From: Tritrichomonas musculus
Lineage: Eukaryota; Parabasalia; Tritrichomonadida; Tritrichomonadidae
Direction of reading: 5' to 3'
NCBI GenBank assembly: GCA_039105265.1
Contig: JAPFFF010000001.1
Coordinates: 496,001 to 560,000 of the forward strand
Length of the DNA: 64,000 nt
Below the pieces are notes generated by a model. It was not told the origin of the DNA, ran no database searches, and saw nothing but the letters and a program-made list of their open reading frames with translations. The translations under genes and the position numbers were made by a program. Position 1 is the first letter of the stretch. The number at the start of each line of letters is the position of its first letter. Shown piece after piece: positions 52,315 through 61,281 of this stretch.

Positions 52315-53457
52315 TTATACAAATTTTTGAAATGAAATTCTTCTTGAGTTCATATTTATTTTAGATTTTTCTAAAACTTGGCAAGCAAGAGTTACGAAAT
52401 TATTTTGACAAAGGTCGAAGAATGAATTGAAGCTACTTTCCATTTCGTTAGGGAAATAAATGAAGTTATATGACTTTAATATTTGTGTAAATATATTGAG
52501 ATCATCGACCGATTTTCCTTTGAAAAAGTTCTTACTCAAATAATTTGTAATTTCAATGTGATGGCATTCAATTGATTCAATTACGCATTCTTTGTATGTC
52601 TTGTCTTTTGGACTGATGTGATGCTTCCGAAGTGAGTCTAGGATTTCTGTATTGTGGCTATGAATTGCATAAAGCCATAAAGAAGGCGTCATTTCTGCTT
52701 GATTCGAACAGAGGTAATTGAAAATTTGAATAGAGCCCACAAAAGCTGAGTACTCAATTAATGTCGGCGTCTTTGACAATAAAAATGAGTTGGTTTCATA
52801 GATGGAAGCCCTGATCTTGCTGGAAAGACTAATGTTGTTTTTGTTGACATGTGACTTGAAATCGTCGACTGAATCGTTTTGAATTAATTGACATAAAACA
52901 TCGTCGTTTTGTCCGATTTTGCGCTTTTGTTCAAAGGAACTTGAGTTGGTATCAATTGGTTCTCTGTCTTCTGATAATCGACAATTTGTCATTTCAATTT
53001 CTTGTGTCAATTTTTCACTTAGAAAAGTTTTTATTTCTGGATAGAAAAAGTTCGGATAATAAAATTTGAGATATTTACCGTTTGAAATTGTACTAGCCAT
53101 TGTTTGATTAGGTGTAATTATTTTTTGTTCAAAGAGGTAAAGAAGTAATCGTTTGTTGCTCTTAAAAACATTGAAAATGTCGTAGTTTGAAAAATTTTGT
53201 GTAATTTCATCTTTAAACGTGGAAAGAATACGTTCAATAATGGTAAAAAAATCGGAATTGCGGTAATGGTTCTTGGTAATTCTAACTATTAAGCAAAGAA
53301 CTTCTTTTAATGCATTTTTGTTTTCACGAATTTTGTAATTTTCAAATAAATTAATTAATTTTTGATAAGATTCTTCTTCTTGCTCCTGATTCTCGACGCA
53401 TTCAAGAATTCCATCTTGGATATCTCTCATTTTCTTCAAATAATCTTGATAATCCAT
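52315..53457 (-). CDS. N-terminal part of trichomonad ankyrin protein, 380 aa
   Basis: Begins MDYQDYLKKMRDIQDGILEC, then a helical leader domain of about 190 residues typical of trichomonad ankyrin proteins (LFENYKIRENKNALKEVLCLI, SNYDIFNVFKSNKRLLLYLFEQ). Next come Ser/Arg-rich linker residues and ankyrin-like helices from about 195, ending at LACQVLEKSKINMNSRR. The layout recalls proteins with a DUF3447 region. The frame closes at TAA 2315 bases into AT-rich filler, just where canonical ankyrin repeats would be expected to begin. As it stands it could make a truncated protein. The upstream leader is AT-rich with two long A tracts. Confidence 0.7.
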   Translation of the reverse strand: MDYQDYLKKMRDIQDGILECVENQEQEEESYQKLINLFENYKIRENKNALKEVLCLIVRITKNHYRNSDFFTIIERILSTFKDEITQNFSNYDIFNVFKSNKRLLLYLFEQKIITPNQTMASTISNGKYLKFYYPNFFYPEIKTFLSEKLTQEIEMTNCRLSEDREPIDTNSSSFEQKRKIGQNDDVLCQLIQNDSVDDFKSHVNKNNISLSSKIRASIYETNSFLLSKTPTLIEYSAFVGSIQIFNYLCSNQAEMTPSLWLYAIHSHNTEILDSLRKHHISPKDKTYKECVIESIECHHIEITNYLSKNFFKGKSVDDLNIFTQILKSYNFIYFPNEMESSFNSFFDLCQNNFVTLACQVLEKSKINMNSRRISFQKFV

Positions 53458-54586
53458 TTTTTCTTTAAAGAGTAACGAAAATTATATGATTAAAAAAAAC
53501 GTTCTTATTTTTCAATTTTTGAATTTATTGTTGAAAATATTAAAAACATACCAAAAGAAATAAAATTAAAAAAGAAATTAAATTGGAAATAGAAGGTTTA
53601 CCTCATAAATAAATAAATAATTCAAAACGATTAAAAAGAATTCAATTTTTTTATAAAAAACGCTCGATTATATTTATAAATAAATGTTTTTTAAATTTTT
53701 ATTTTAAATCAACACATAATGATAAAAGTTTTTCCTAATCCTTTTTAAACGTATTTTTTATGGTAAAATTGAATGATACATTCAATTTGAATTCAATGGA
53801 GCTAATGAATATGACGATGAATTTAATGATCAGCCAAATTTTCCGCCTAGCAAAGATCATAAGTGTAGTATAAGTCGTAAAGATATAAAAAAAAAAATAC
53901 TTAGAGTTGGTAATATTTATCTTTTTTTAAAAAAAAAAAAAAAAAAAAATAGCGATATTCAATGATTAATTAAGCATTCAAATCGGTTTGGAACTAATTA
54001 CATATGCAATATATTATAATGGAATCATGTCATGTGCTTAATTGAGACTTTGAATATATGATTTAAAAAAAGAGTCTATTAAATATTAGCTTGTGATATC
54101 TGCAGACAAAAAATAGCATGTGTAAGTATGTTTTCGAGATTCAAGGATTTTAAATTAAAATCTAATGATGAAATTATTTCAAGCTTTATTAAAGCGAAAA
54201 TTTTTGTCAAGCTTTCCCTTTCCCAATCATCTTATTTCGTTGTTAATATACTACTTTTTTTCAAGATAATGGAGATTTCGTATATCAAGTAAAAGGAATT
54301 AGTATATTGTTCCTTTTTTAACTTTCTTATTTAACTTCAAAATTGTATTCATGTTCAATAGTTTTATAATATTAAAAAAGGTGTGTCTATCTAATTAAAA
54401 TATTATGAGCTAACAGATGTCTTCTTTTCAATTCAATTTTGTGAAAGACTTGCCACAAAATTTTATCTCTGAAATTTTTAACAAAGTTTATTTAAAAAGT
54501 TTATAAAAATTGAGATTTTGTCTTCCACAACTGTGACATGAAAACTTTGTCATACCTCAAAATAAGCATAGCACAACTTTCCATCA
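53458..54586. other. intergenic region with a short coding-like patch
   Basis: AT-rich, with a run of about 20 A near 53930. A patch at 53796-53900 reads NGANEYDDEFNDQPNFPPSK in the plus frame, unlike the surrounding AT-rich filler. It has no start and soon ends, so it may be a gene scrap. Otherwise nothing recognised. Confidence 0.4.
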
Positions 54587-55783
54587 ATGCATAACAGAAA
54601 TATGCAATTTGAATCTTATATATTTGACCAGCATTATAATTTATTTACTCAACTTTCTAAAGATCAAATTCAAACTATTATTCATCACTTTAGTAAAAAT
54701 AAACTGGTTTCAAAAGACGAACTTTTTCACCCTGTCGATTCTATTTTAACTGATTTGATTCATCAACAGCTCCGTGATCAGATTCATATCAAAATTTTCC
54801 CTTTGTTTCAAACTGGGAATCCAACTAGATTTGCAATAAATGGCCTAGGTTTGCCTCAAAGGTACAAAATTACGAGACAAAATAATCTTTTGACTCTGAA
54901 ATACCGATTTACTTTTCCAACGAAAGCAATTATCTGGTTTCAGGATTCCGTCAGATTCATCACATACAATCTTGATATAGATGTTTCACAATTTTTTTTA
55001 ATACAGATTTTTTTACATTATTTGAAATTAATTGCCAGAAGCTATCACGCTTATATAGACAAAATCCTTATTGATTCCTTGCTAGACATCATTAGCATTC
55101 CCGATTTTTTTATATTTTATAAGTTTTTTTTTAATATTATTAATCATTTCATAGTTGTTCGCCCTGATTTGATGTTTCAATATAGAAAAATAGTATCAGA
55201 GTACTTCTCTTATGGGTATTGCTATAAATCAAGGTCATTAATGAAAGTTATTCACAAAATAGAAAATCAAATTACTGGTAAAATTTTCTTTTGTTTCAAA
55301 GCCAAATTAGAACCAATAAAACTATGTATGGATGAAGTCGAAGAAAAGAATTATTTTCACAACTTAGCTAGTCAATTTTTCTTTAATATTCTCATAACAG
55401 GTGACAGCTATTTAAAGAAGCTAGCATTTAAACTTACAACAAAATCGTATAACTTTGCGTTAAATAAAGTTTCCAATTTTGTGTCAAAACTGTTTGGTTC
55501 TTTTAGCCCAACTGGTATCGACTTTATAGATGAATATGAAATAATCAGCATAGGTTATTCATTGAACTATATTTTTAATGATTTAAAAAGATACATTGGC
55601 GAAATGCCTGGTGATCAAGTTGAAGAATCTTTAGCTACAGATTTAGAAAAATTGGCCGAAGGCCTTTATCAGGAAAATAATGATAATCCTGAAGAAGATG
55701 ATCTATGTAAAAAGTTAGATATACTGAGAAATTTTCTTCGCGATCATTTATATGGACTTTATATTTTAGTTAAAAATGTTTAA
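54587..55783 (+). CDS. unknown protein, 398 aa
   Basis: Begins MHNRNMQFESYIFDQHYNLF; Met6 is an equally good start. Rich in Phe, Ile, Leu and Tyr. Hydrophobic aromatic segments occur near residues 140-150 and 175-192 (FFIFYKFFFNIINHFIVV), too polar-flanked to call firm membrane spans. The region around 110-120 (FPTKAIIWFQDSVRF) looks beta-rich. The C-terminus is helical and acidic (LATDLEKLAEGLYQENNDNPEEDD). No motif or family recognised. The clean 398-codon frame in very AT-rich DNA and normal codon use support it as a real gene. Confidence 0.7.
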   Translation: MHNRNMQFESYIFDQHYNLFTQLSKDQIQTIIHHFSKNKLVSKDELFHPVDSILTDLIHQQLRDQIHIKIFPLFQTGNPTRFAINGLGLPQRYKITRQNNLLTLKYRFTFPTKAIIWFQDSVRFITYNLDIDVSQFFLIQIFLHYLKLIARSYHAYIDKILIDSLLDIISIPDFFIFYKFFFNIINHFIVVRPDLMFQYRKIVSEYFSYGYCYKSRSLMKVIHKIENQITGKIFFCFKAKLEPIKLCMDEVEEKNYFHNLASQFFFNILITGDSYLKKLAFKLTTKSYNFALNKVSNFVSKLFGSFSPTGIDFIDEYEIISIGYSLNYIFNDLKRYIGEMPGDQVEESLATDLEKLAEGLYQENNDNPEEDDLCKKLDILRNFLRDHLYGLYILVKNV

Positions 55784-55837
55784 TTTGTACTAGCATTAAA
55801 TGCAAAGACAAAAAAAAATTTTTTGTTAGCGAGCGAC

Positions 55838-55868
55838 GCTCGGCGAGCGTTTTATATATATATATATA
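55838..55868. repeat. GC-rich palindromic patch followed by TA repeat
   Basis: The patch GCGAGCGACGCTCGGCGAGCG contains overlapping inverted GAGCG/CGCTC arms and stands out in AT-rich DNA. A (TA)n run follows directly. It sits about 60 bases after the stop of the 398-residue gene and could form a hairpin in the 3' region of its transcript. Confidence 0.6.
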
Positions 55869-56071
55869 TAAATTTGTGGAATATTAATTGTGTTTTTATT
55901 TTTTATTTATATTTCGGTATCAAGCAATTTATATGTTCATTAGATAAAGTTAACATTGGCCTTTTTTAATCCTCTTATTTAAAATATATTCTTGGTGATA
56001 AAAAAAATAATATAAGGATTGCATGAAAAAACGCATTTTAATAATAATACATTAATCATATTTCTAGTTGG

Positions 56072-56986
56072 TTATTCTTTCAGACAAAGTTTTGATCTGG
56101 CAGCTTTAGCAGCATCTCCATGGATTCTTTTTTCAAGTTTCTCTATTTCTGCCTTAACTGGATCTATTTCTATGTTTTCATCTTTTTTCAATTTGTTAAT
56201 CTCAGACTCCTGTTGTTCTTTCAACTGCTGCATTTTGATTTGGTGCGCTTTGATTAAAGGCTGCTTTCTAGCCTCGAGTTCACGAATTTTTGTATATCTT
56301 TCACCATCTATCATTTGTGATTCTACATCTTTAGCCTGCCTAATCAACGCATCAGCTTCTGATTGTTTTCCATCATTTCTCAGAGCTTCAGCACGCTTTT
56401 TCATTTCGTCGACTTGACTTTTCATAGCCATATTTCGACTTGATGAGGTAGTTTGTGTGAAAGATTGCTCTAGCTGTTTCATTTTTGTGTCATGCTGTTT
56501 AATTAGCTGATTTTTAATTGATTCATGTTGGCTTTCCTTTTGTTTTATTATTCCTGACCATTTGGCTTCAAGTTGTGCTAAGAGTTCTTTTAGTTCTTGT
56601 AGCCTTTGTCTCATTTGGTCATATTCACGAGATATAGCTGGAATTGCATTTGTATTCCCATTTTTATTGGAATTTAAATTTGAGTTTTTGTTACTATTTA
56701 AATTTATATTTTTATTGGCGTCAAGATTCGTATTTTTATTTGCATTTATATTTGTGTTTTTATTTGTATTTCTTGAAACTAGCGTCTGCTTTTGCTGTTG
56801 TGAAGGTGGTGGTCGTGCTGAGCTTTTAGTACGATTAATTTGTGATGGACTTTGATTACTTCCTTGTATTCTAGAGCGAACTTGTAAATTAGATGTGGGA
56901 TTTTTGGTAGGCGAATTCCTACGGTTTCTTTGTGCAGATGTTGGTATTTGTTTTCCAACAACATTTGGAACATTCCTCCTATTCAT
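56072..56986 (-). CDS. coiled-coil protein with Asn/Lys repeat, 304 aa
   Basis: A basic disordered N-terminus (about 1-70) is followed by a low-complexity repeat of N(T/S)NxNxNKN type at about 72-112 (NTNINANKNTNLDANKN). A long coiled coil covers about 120-300 (REYDQMRQRLQELKELLAQLEAKW, VDEMKKRAEALRNDGKQSEAD, IEKLEKRIHGDAAKAARSK). The LRNDGKQSEADALIRQAKDVES stretch repeats the helical pattern of basal-body and cytoskeletal coiled-coil proteins, but no family is recognised. The gene is convergent with the 398-residue gene and ends about 290 bases after it. Confidence 0.7.
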   Translation of the reverse strand: MNRRNVPNVVGKQIPTSAQRNRRNSPTKNPTSNLQVRSRIQGSNQSPSQINRTKSSARPPPSQQQKQTLVSRNTNKNTNINANKNTNLDANKNINLNSNKNSNLNSNKNGNTNAIPAISREYDQMRQRLQELKELLAQLEAKWSGIIKQKESQHESIKNQLIKQHDTKMKQLEQSFTQTTSSSRNMAMKSQVDEMKKRAEALRNDGKQSEADALIRQAKDVESQMIDGERYTKIRELEARKQPLIKAHQIKMQQLKEQQESEINKLKKDENIEIDPVKAEIEKLEKRIHGDAAKAARSKLCLKE

Positions 56987-57506
56987 ATTTAAAATTTTGA
57001 AAATATTGAAATTTTTAAAGACGTTTTATTATATGGAAAAATTATTAAGGAAAAGATTTGTAATGATAAAATTATAATATTTATTTTATATATTATAATA
57101 ATAATATATAAATTAAAATTATTTTGATAATTAAATGATATTTTAGGAAATATTTTCAATTTAAAAAAATATATTTTTTCAATATTTCTCTGAAAAATTC
57201 TATTAATTCTCAATTTATAGAATATTGTCTTTAGTGATTTTGGTGTATAAAAGTATGTAATAGTATTCTTTTTAATTAAATTGTTTATTTTATTAAAATT
57301 ATATTAGCTTTATTTAATATTATACCTAAAATTTTAAATTAATCATTTATGAAACATTACCCTAAAAAAAAAAAAGGCTTTTGGTCATTAAGCAAAGAAA
57401 AAAATATAAGTAATTTTTTTAAATTTTAATTTTATTAAAAGACAGTAAAAATTAACTTAATTTTCAAGAAGAACTATCATAGTCATTCAGAAATTTAAAT
57501 GAAGGC
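56987..57506. other. AT-rich intergenic region
   Basis: Upstream of the coiled-coil gene and downstream of charged-helix copy 2. Very AT-rich. No gene or notable motif seen. Confidence 0.5.
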
Positions 57507-59018
57507 TTAGTATTGATCGATACGAGATTTCAAGTGATCAATCTTGTTCTCTGTTTTTACATCACGACGATCACGCTTGTTCTCAATTCGACGGATTTTG
57601 CGTTCGATCCTGTCGTTGTTGTGACCTGACGACGAGTCTGAGTCTGACGACTCTTCTCTTCTTTCTGCACGACGTGCTGCTTTCTCTTCTTTCTTAGCTG
57701 TTTTGTACTCTGCTTTCTCCGAGCGACGATGCATTTTCTCTTCTTGTCTCTCTCCACGACGCTCTGCTTTATCTTCTGCTTTCTCTGCTTTCTCTGCTTG
57801 CTTAGCTTGTTTAGCTTCGATTTTATCTTGTCTTCGTCCAACTTTCTCTTCCAACTTCGCTTCTTTTCGTTCGGCTTTAGCTTCTTGACGAGCTTCTTTT
57901 CGTTCGGCTTTAGCTTCTTGACGAGCTTCTTTCTCTTCTTCTTTGTCGTTCTTTCGTTCGGCTTTCGCTATTTCTTTATCTTGGCAACGAATTGCTTTCT
58001 CTTGATGCTTCCGAACTTTCGCCTCTTCTTTCTCACCTTTGCGTTCGATCTTTGCGTTATGACGAGCTTCTTTCTCTTCGTATTTATCTTGCCTTCGTTC
58101 TGCTTTGTCAACTTCTTTGGCTTGCTTCTCTTCCGCTCTCTCTGAACGACGAGCTGCTTTCTCTTCTATTTTCTCACTTCGACGATTTTCTTTAGCTTCT
58201 CGTTTCGCTTGTTTCTCTTCTGCTTTCTCTTCGTCTTTCTCTGAACGACGTTCTTCTTTAGCTTCTCGTTTCGCTTGTTTCTCTTCTGCTTTTTCTGAAC
58301 GACGTTCTTCTTTAGCTTCGCGTTTCGCTTGTTTCTCTTCTGCTTTTTCTGAACGACGCTCTTCTTTAGCTTCGCGTTTCGCTTGTTTCTCTTCAAGTTT
58401 GTCTTCTTTGCGTTCTTCTTTAGCTTCGCGTTTGTCTTCTTTGCGTTCTTCTTTAGCTTCGCGTTTCGCTTCACGTGCTTCTTCTTTAGCATTGTGACGT
58501 GCTTCACGTTGTTCTTCTTTAGCTTCATGTGCTTCTTCTTTAGTTACACGTTTCGAATCTTTCAATTCTTGTTTTTGTTCTTTCCTTTCATCTTTAGCTT
58601 CTCGTTTCGCTTCTTTCGCATCTTGTTTCGCTTCTCGTGCTTCTTCTTTCGCTTCTTTGCGTGCAAACTTCGCTTGGTCACGTTGAGCTCGTTCTTCTTC
58701 TTTCATCTCTCGTTTAACTTGTTTTCGTGGATCTTCTGAATCTGAATCTGATGATTCTTCACGAGCTGCACGCCTTGCTTCACGTCGTTCTTCTCTTTCT
58801 TCGCGTCTCATCTCTCTTCTCAATTCTCTTGGAGGAACTGTTTCGAGTTTATATGAGCTTAACTCTTTACCATTTCCATTTCGGGCTGCATGACGTTCTT
58901 CACGACGTTCTTCTCTTTCTTCGCGTCTCATTTCACGACGAAGTTCACGTGGTGGGACCGTATGCAGACGATACGATTCCATATGTTGGTGTTCATGTTC
59001 GTTTTGATTATTAGACAT
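57507..59018 (-). CDS. charged single-helix/coiled-coil protein, family copy 2, 503 aa
   Basis: Starts MSNNQNEHEHQHMESYRLHTVP. The first 87 residues hold an internal duplication: ESYRLHTVPPRELRREMRRE at about 14-33 and SYKLETVPPRELRREMRREE at about 54-73. A Ser/Asp cluster (SSDSDSEDP) follows. The rest is Arg/Lys/Glu/Ala repeats such as KEERRSEKAEEKQAKREA, likely a long rigid helix. A second acidic Ser cluster (EESSDSDSSSG) precedes the C-terminal block RIERKIRRIENKRDRRDVK. Compared with copy 3 it has about 22 and 11 extra residues in two repeat tracts, the expected result of slippage. Function unknown. Ser/Asp clusters look like CK2 sites. Confidence 0.8.
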   Translation of the reverse strand: MSNNQNEHEHQHMESYRLHTVPPRELRREMRREEREERREERHAARNGNGKELSSYKLETVPPRELRREMRREEREERREARRAAREESSDSDSEDPRKQVKREMKEEERAQRDQAKFARKEAKEEAREAKQDAKEAKREAKDERKEQKQELKDSKRVTKEEAHEAKEEQREARHNAKEEAREAKREAKEERKEDKREAKEERKEDKLEEKQAKREAKEERRSEKAEEKQAKREAKEERRSEKAEEKQAKREAKEERRSEKDEEKAEEKQAKREAKENRRSEKIEEKAARRSERAEEKQAKEVDKAERRQDKYEEKEARHNAKIERKGEKEEAKVRKHQEKAIRCQDKEIAKAERKNDKEEEKEARQEAKAERKEARQEAKAERKEAKLEEKVGRRQDKIEAKQAKQAEKAEKAEDKAERRGERQEEKMHRRSEKAEYKTAKKEEKAARRAERREESSDSDSSSGHNNDRIERKIRRIENKRDRRDVKTENKIDHLKSRIDQY

Positions 59019-59226
59019 TAAATAAAAATGATATCATTTATATATCTTCATTTTTTTAAATTTGAAATTTAATTTTTTCAATAAAAAAATTACAGCGTTT
59101 TCAAGTTCAGTTTTCGGTATAGAAAATTGTGGGACTTTCGTTATTTTTCACTCAAAAAATTGAATAAATTTATAAACTTTTTATGAATTTATTCTCAATT
59201 TTAGTCGATAAATCTTCCATATGAAT

Positions 59227-59293
59227 TTTACAAATTCCACGTAACACTTTTTGAGAGCTCGGCTCTCAAAAAGTGCGGAGCGGAATTTGTAAA
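59227..59293. repeat. 67-bp two-stage palindrome
   Basis: Outer arms TTTACAAATTCC (59227-59238) and GGAATTTGTAAA (59282-59293) are exact complements. Inner arms CACTTTTTGAGAGC (59245-59258) and GCTCTCAAAAAGTG (59262-59275) are exact complements around the loop TCG. Six unpaired bases lie on each side between stages. Total 26 paired bases. About 210 bases upstream of charged-helix copy 2. Confidence 0.9.
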
Positions 59294-59307
59294 TTTCTGA
59301 ATTGCTT

Positions 59308-59340
59308 TCACTTTTTGAGTTTTTATCCCTCAAAAAGTGA
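59308..59340. repeat. second CACTTTTTGAG hairpin
   Basis: TCACTTTTTGAG (59308-59319) pairs exactly with CTCAAAAAGTGA (59329-59340) around a 9-base loop. It repeats the core of the adjacent larger palindrome, giving four copies of CACTTTTTGAG in 100 bases. Confidence 0.9.
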
Positions 59341-61281
59341 ACCATTCAAGAGATTTTGAAATAAAATTTTTTAGAAATAATATCGGTTATGTATCTTGTA
59401 AAATAAAATATATTTCATATATTTTTTATTTTCGTATATATTTTTATATTTATTATATAATATTCATAATATTTATATATTTGATAATCTTAAAATAAAA
59501 TATGATAAATATAAATCATTTTTTGAGAGAGATATATTTTGAAAAATTACAAATATTTGTTTTTTCTTGCATTAATTTAACATAATATTGCAGTATAATA
59601 TCTCATAATATTTATTATATATAAATATATATAAATATATATATTTATAGTTTATTTATGATTATAGAATTAATTAATTTATAGAAGATAATTATTTATA
59701 AAAATATTGAGAAAATTTGCTATCCCCCACAATTTTGAAAGAATTTATTTTTTCAATAATAATAACTTATTGCAATATTTAAATGATATAGTTTTTATTA
59801 TTTCAATATATCATTACTATAATATATTAAAAATATATAATATTCATTAATGCACATTTATGCGATAAAAATAGTAAAATATAATTATTCTTAAATTTGA
59901 TGAAAATCATAAACAAAATTTTCTAAAAAGTAATAAGGCCTATTTTGATATATATATATTATAATAATAGATATATTTATTATTAATATACATATTAAGA
60001 ATTAAATAGATGATATTATATTTTTAAAATAATTATAAGTAATTATTAATTGAGAAATATTCCAAATGTGATAATTTTAAATTGAGTAAAAAAATCTAAC
60101 CACTAGTTCGTCTCAAAATATAAAATTTATTAATTATAGCCAAAAGTTTAATATATCTATTATTACAGATACAACATATATATATATATGTATATATATA
60201 TATATTTACATAAGTATATTTAATTGCCAAATAATTTATAAGATTTGAAATAAGTGGTAATATTATCATTTATTTATATATCTCAATTTTTTATTTTTCA
60301 ATGTTCATCAAATTTTTTATTGAATTGATTTTGCATAGTATATCTTTTCATATCAATTTTTAACTTTTTATTATAAATGATATTTAAATGTAACAAATAT
60401 ATTAATAAATAAAATAAATGATTAAATTATTAAATATAAAAAAATAAGTAATATAATTTAATATATAAATTTTTTATCAAAACTCTTAATAAGTCTCGTT
60501 ATAAAAAAATTGAGAAAATATTCACAAAAAGTTGATAAATTTATTCAATTTTTTGAATGGAAAAAAACACAACTCTCACAATTTTCGATACTGTAAACTC
60601 ATCTTGTAAACGCTGTAATTTTTCTGTCAATGCTCATCAATAAAAAAGTATAGTTTGATGTTTACTCGTTTATCTTCATACTATATCGTTTATTTTTTTT
60701 TTTAGAATTATTTATCGTTACTTTCAATAATTGAATGCATAAAAGAGATAATTATTTTTAATCGATTCAATTGATGTATGGAAAATATACAATAATATTA
60801 ATAATATATATTAATTTTTATATCATATATAGATATATAAATATATAATAATAATAAATATATTTATTAGAATGATGAAAAATATCATTATGAGCTAAAT
60901 TAAGAAATAAAAAATCTGACTATGCCCGTTTAAAATGTAAAAAAAATTTCATAAATAAAAAAATCATTAAACTCAATAAAATCATATGCAAAGGAAATAA
61001 AAAAATACAAATTTTGTTGAAATAATTAGAATTCTGGAAAAAAAAAAAAAGTATTATCAATCAAGTTGAATGTTTTATTCAAAATTTGATAGCTGATAAT
61101 TATCCTATATCAGAAAAATAAAATTTATATCTTTCAAATAAGGCCCGATAAATTTTTAAATTCAAATTTCTTTATTTTTTCAAAGAAGTATTGAATTTGA
61201 TTTATTAAAATAAAAAAAATTAAAATAAACCATCTCTTTTTTAAAAAAATGAAGATATATAAATGATATCATTTTTATTTA

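Larger units (their letters stand above)
48663..53457 (-). pseudogene. ankyrin-repeat gene dispersed by minisatellite expansion (possibly split or decayed)
   Basis: The 5' part (53457-52315) is one clean 380-residue frame, and six ankyrin units follow on the same strand far apart: 51284-51186, 50721-50623, 50430-50332, 49823-49725, 49197-49099 and 48761-48663. Each unit is 33 codons and starts KTALHxAVE or a variant, then (E/N)xEIVxLLL. Their frames differ and the spacers of 300-600 bases carry stops, so no single frame joins them. I saw no trichomonad intron signals (GTATGT, ACTAACACACAG). It may be spliced in an unusual way, or decayed. Ankyrin proteins mediate protein-protein contacts and are a very large family in trichomonads. 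Confidence 0.6.
59019..61281. other. spacer between inverted charged-helix genes, with inverted-repeat flanks
   Basis: No gene seen. The 50 bases before each start codon are the same in both copies. Further out, 59075-59225 and 60480-60640 still match in inverted orientation at perhaps 75% (for example AAAATTACAGCGTTT and AAAATTGAATAAATTTAT). The right side carries about 600 extra bases of AT-rich sequence. The centre, about 59390-60470, is ATAT-rich. Confidence 0.65.

Noticed and set aside
58105-58497. Plus-strand frames antisense to the charged-helix gene, and their twins at 61.8-62.5 kb
   Set aside because: Ser/Phe/Ala-rich mirrors of the Lys/Glu/Arg/Ala repeats on the other strand.
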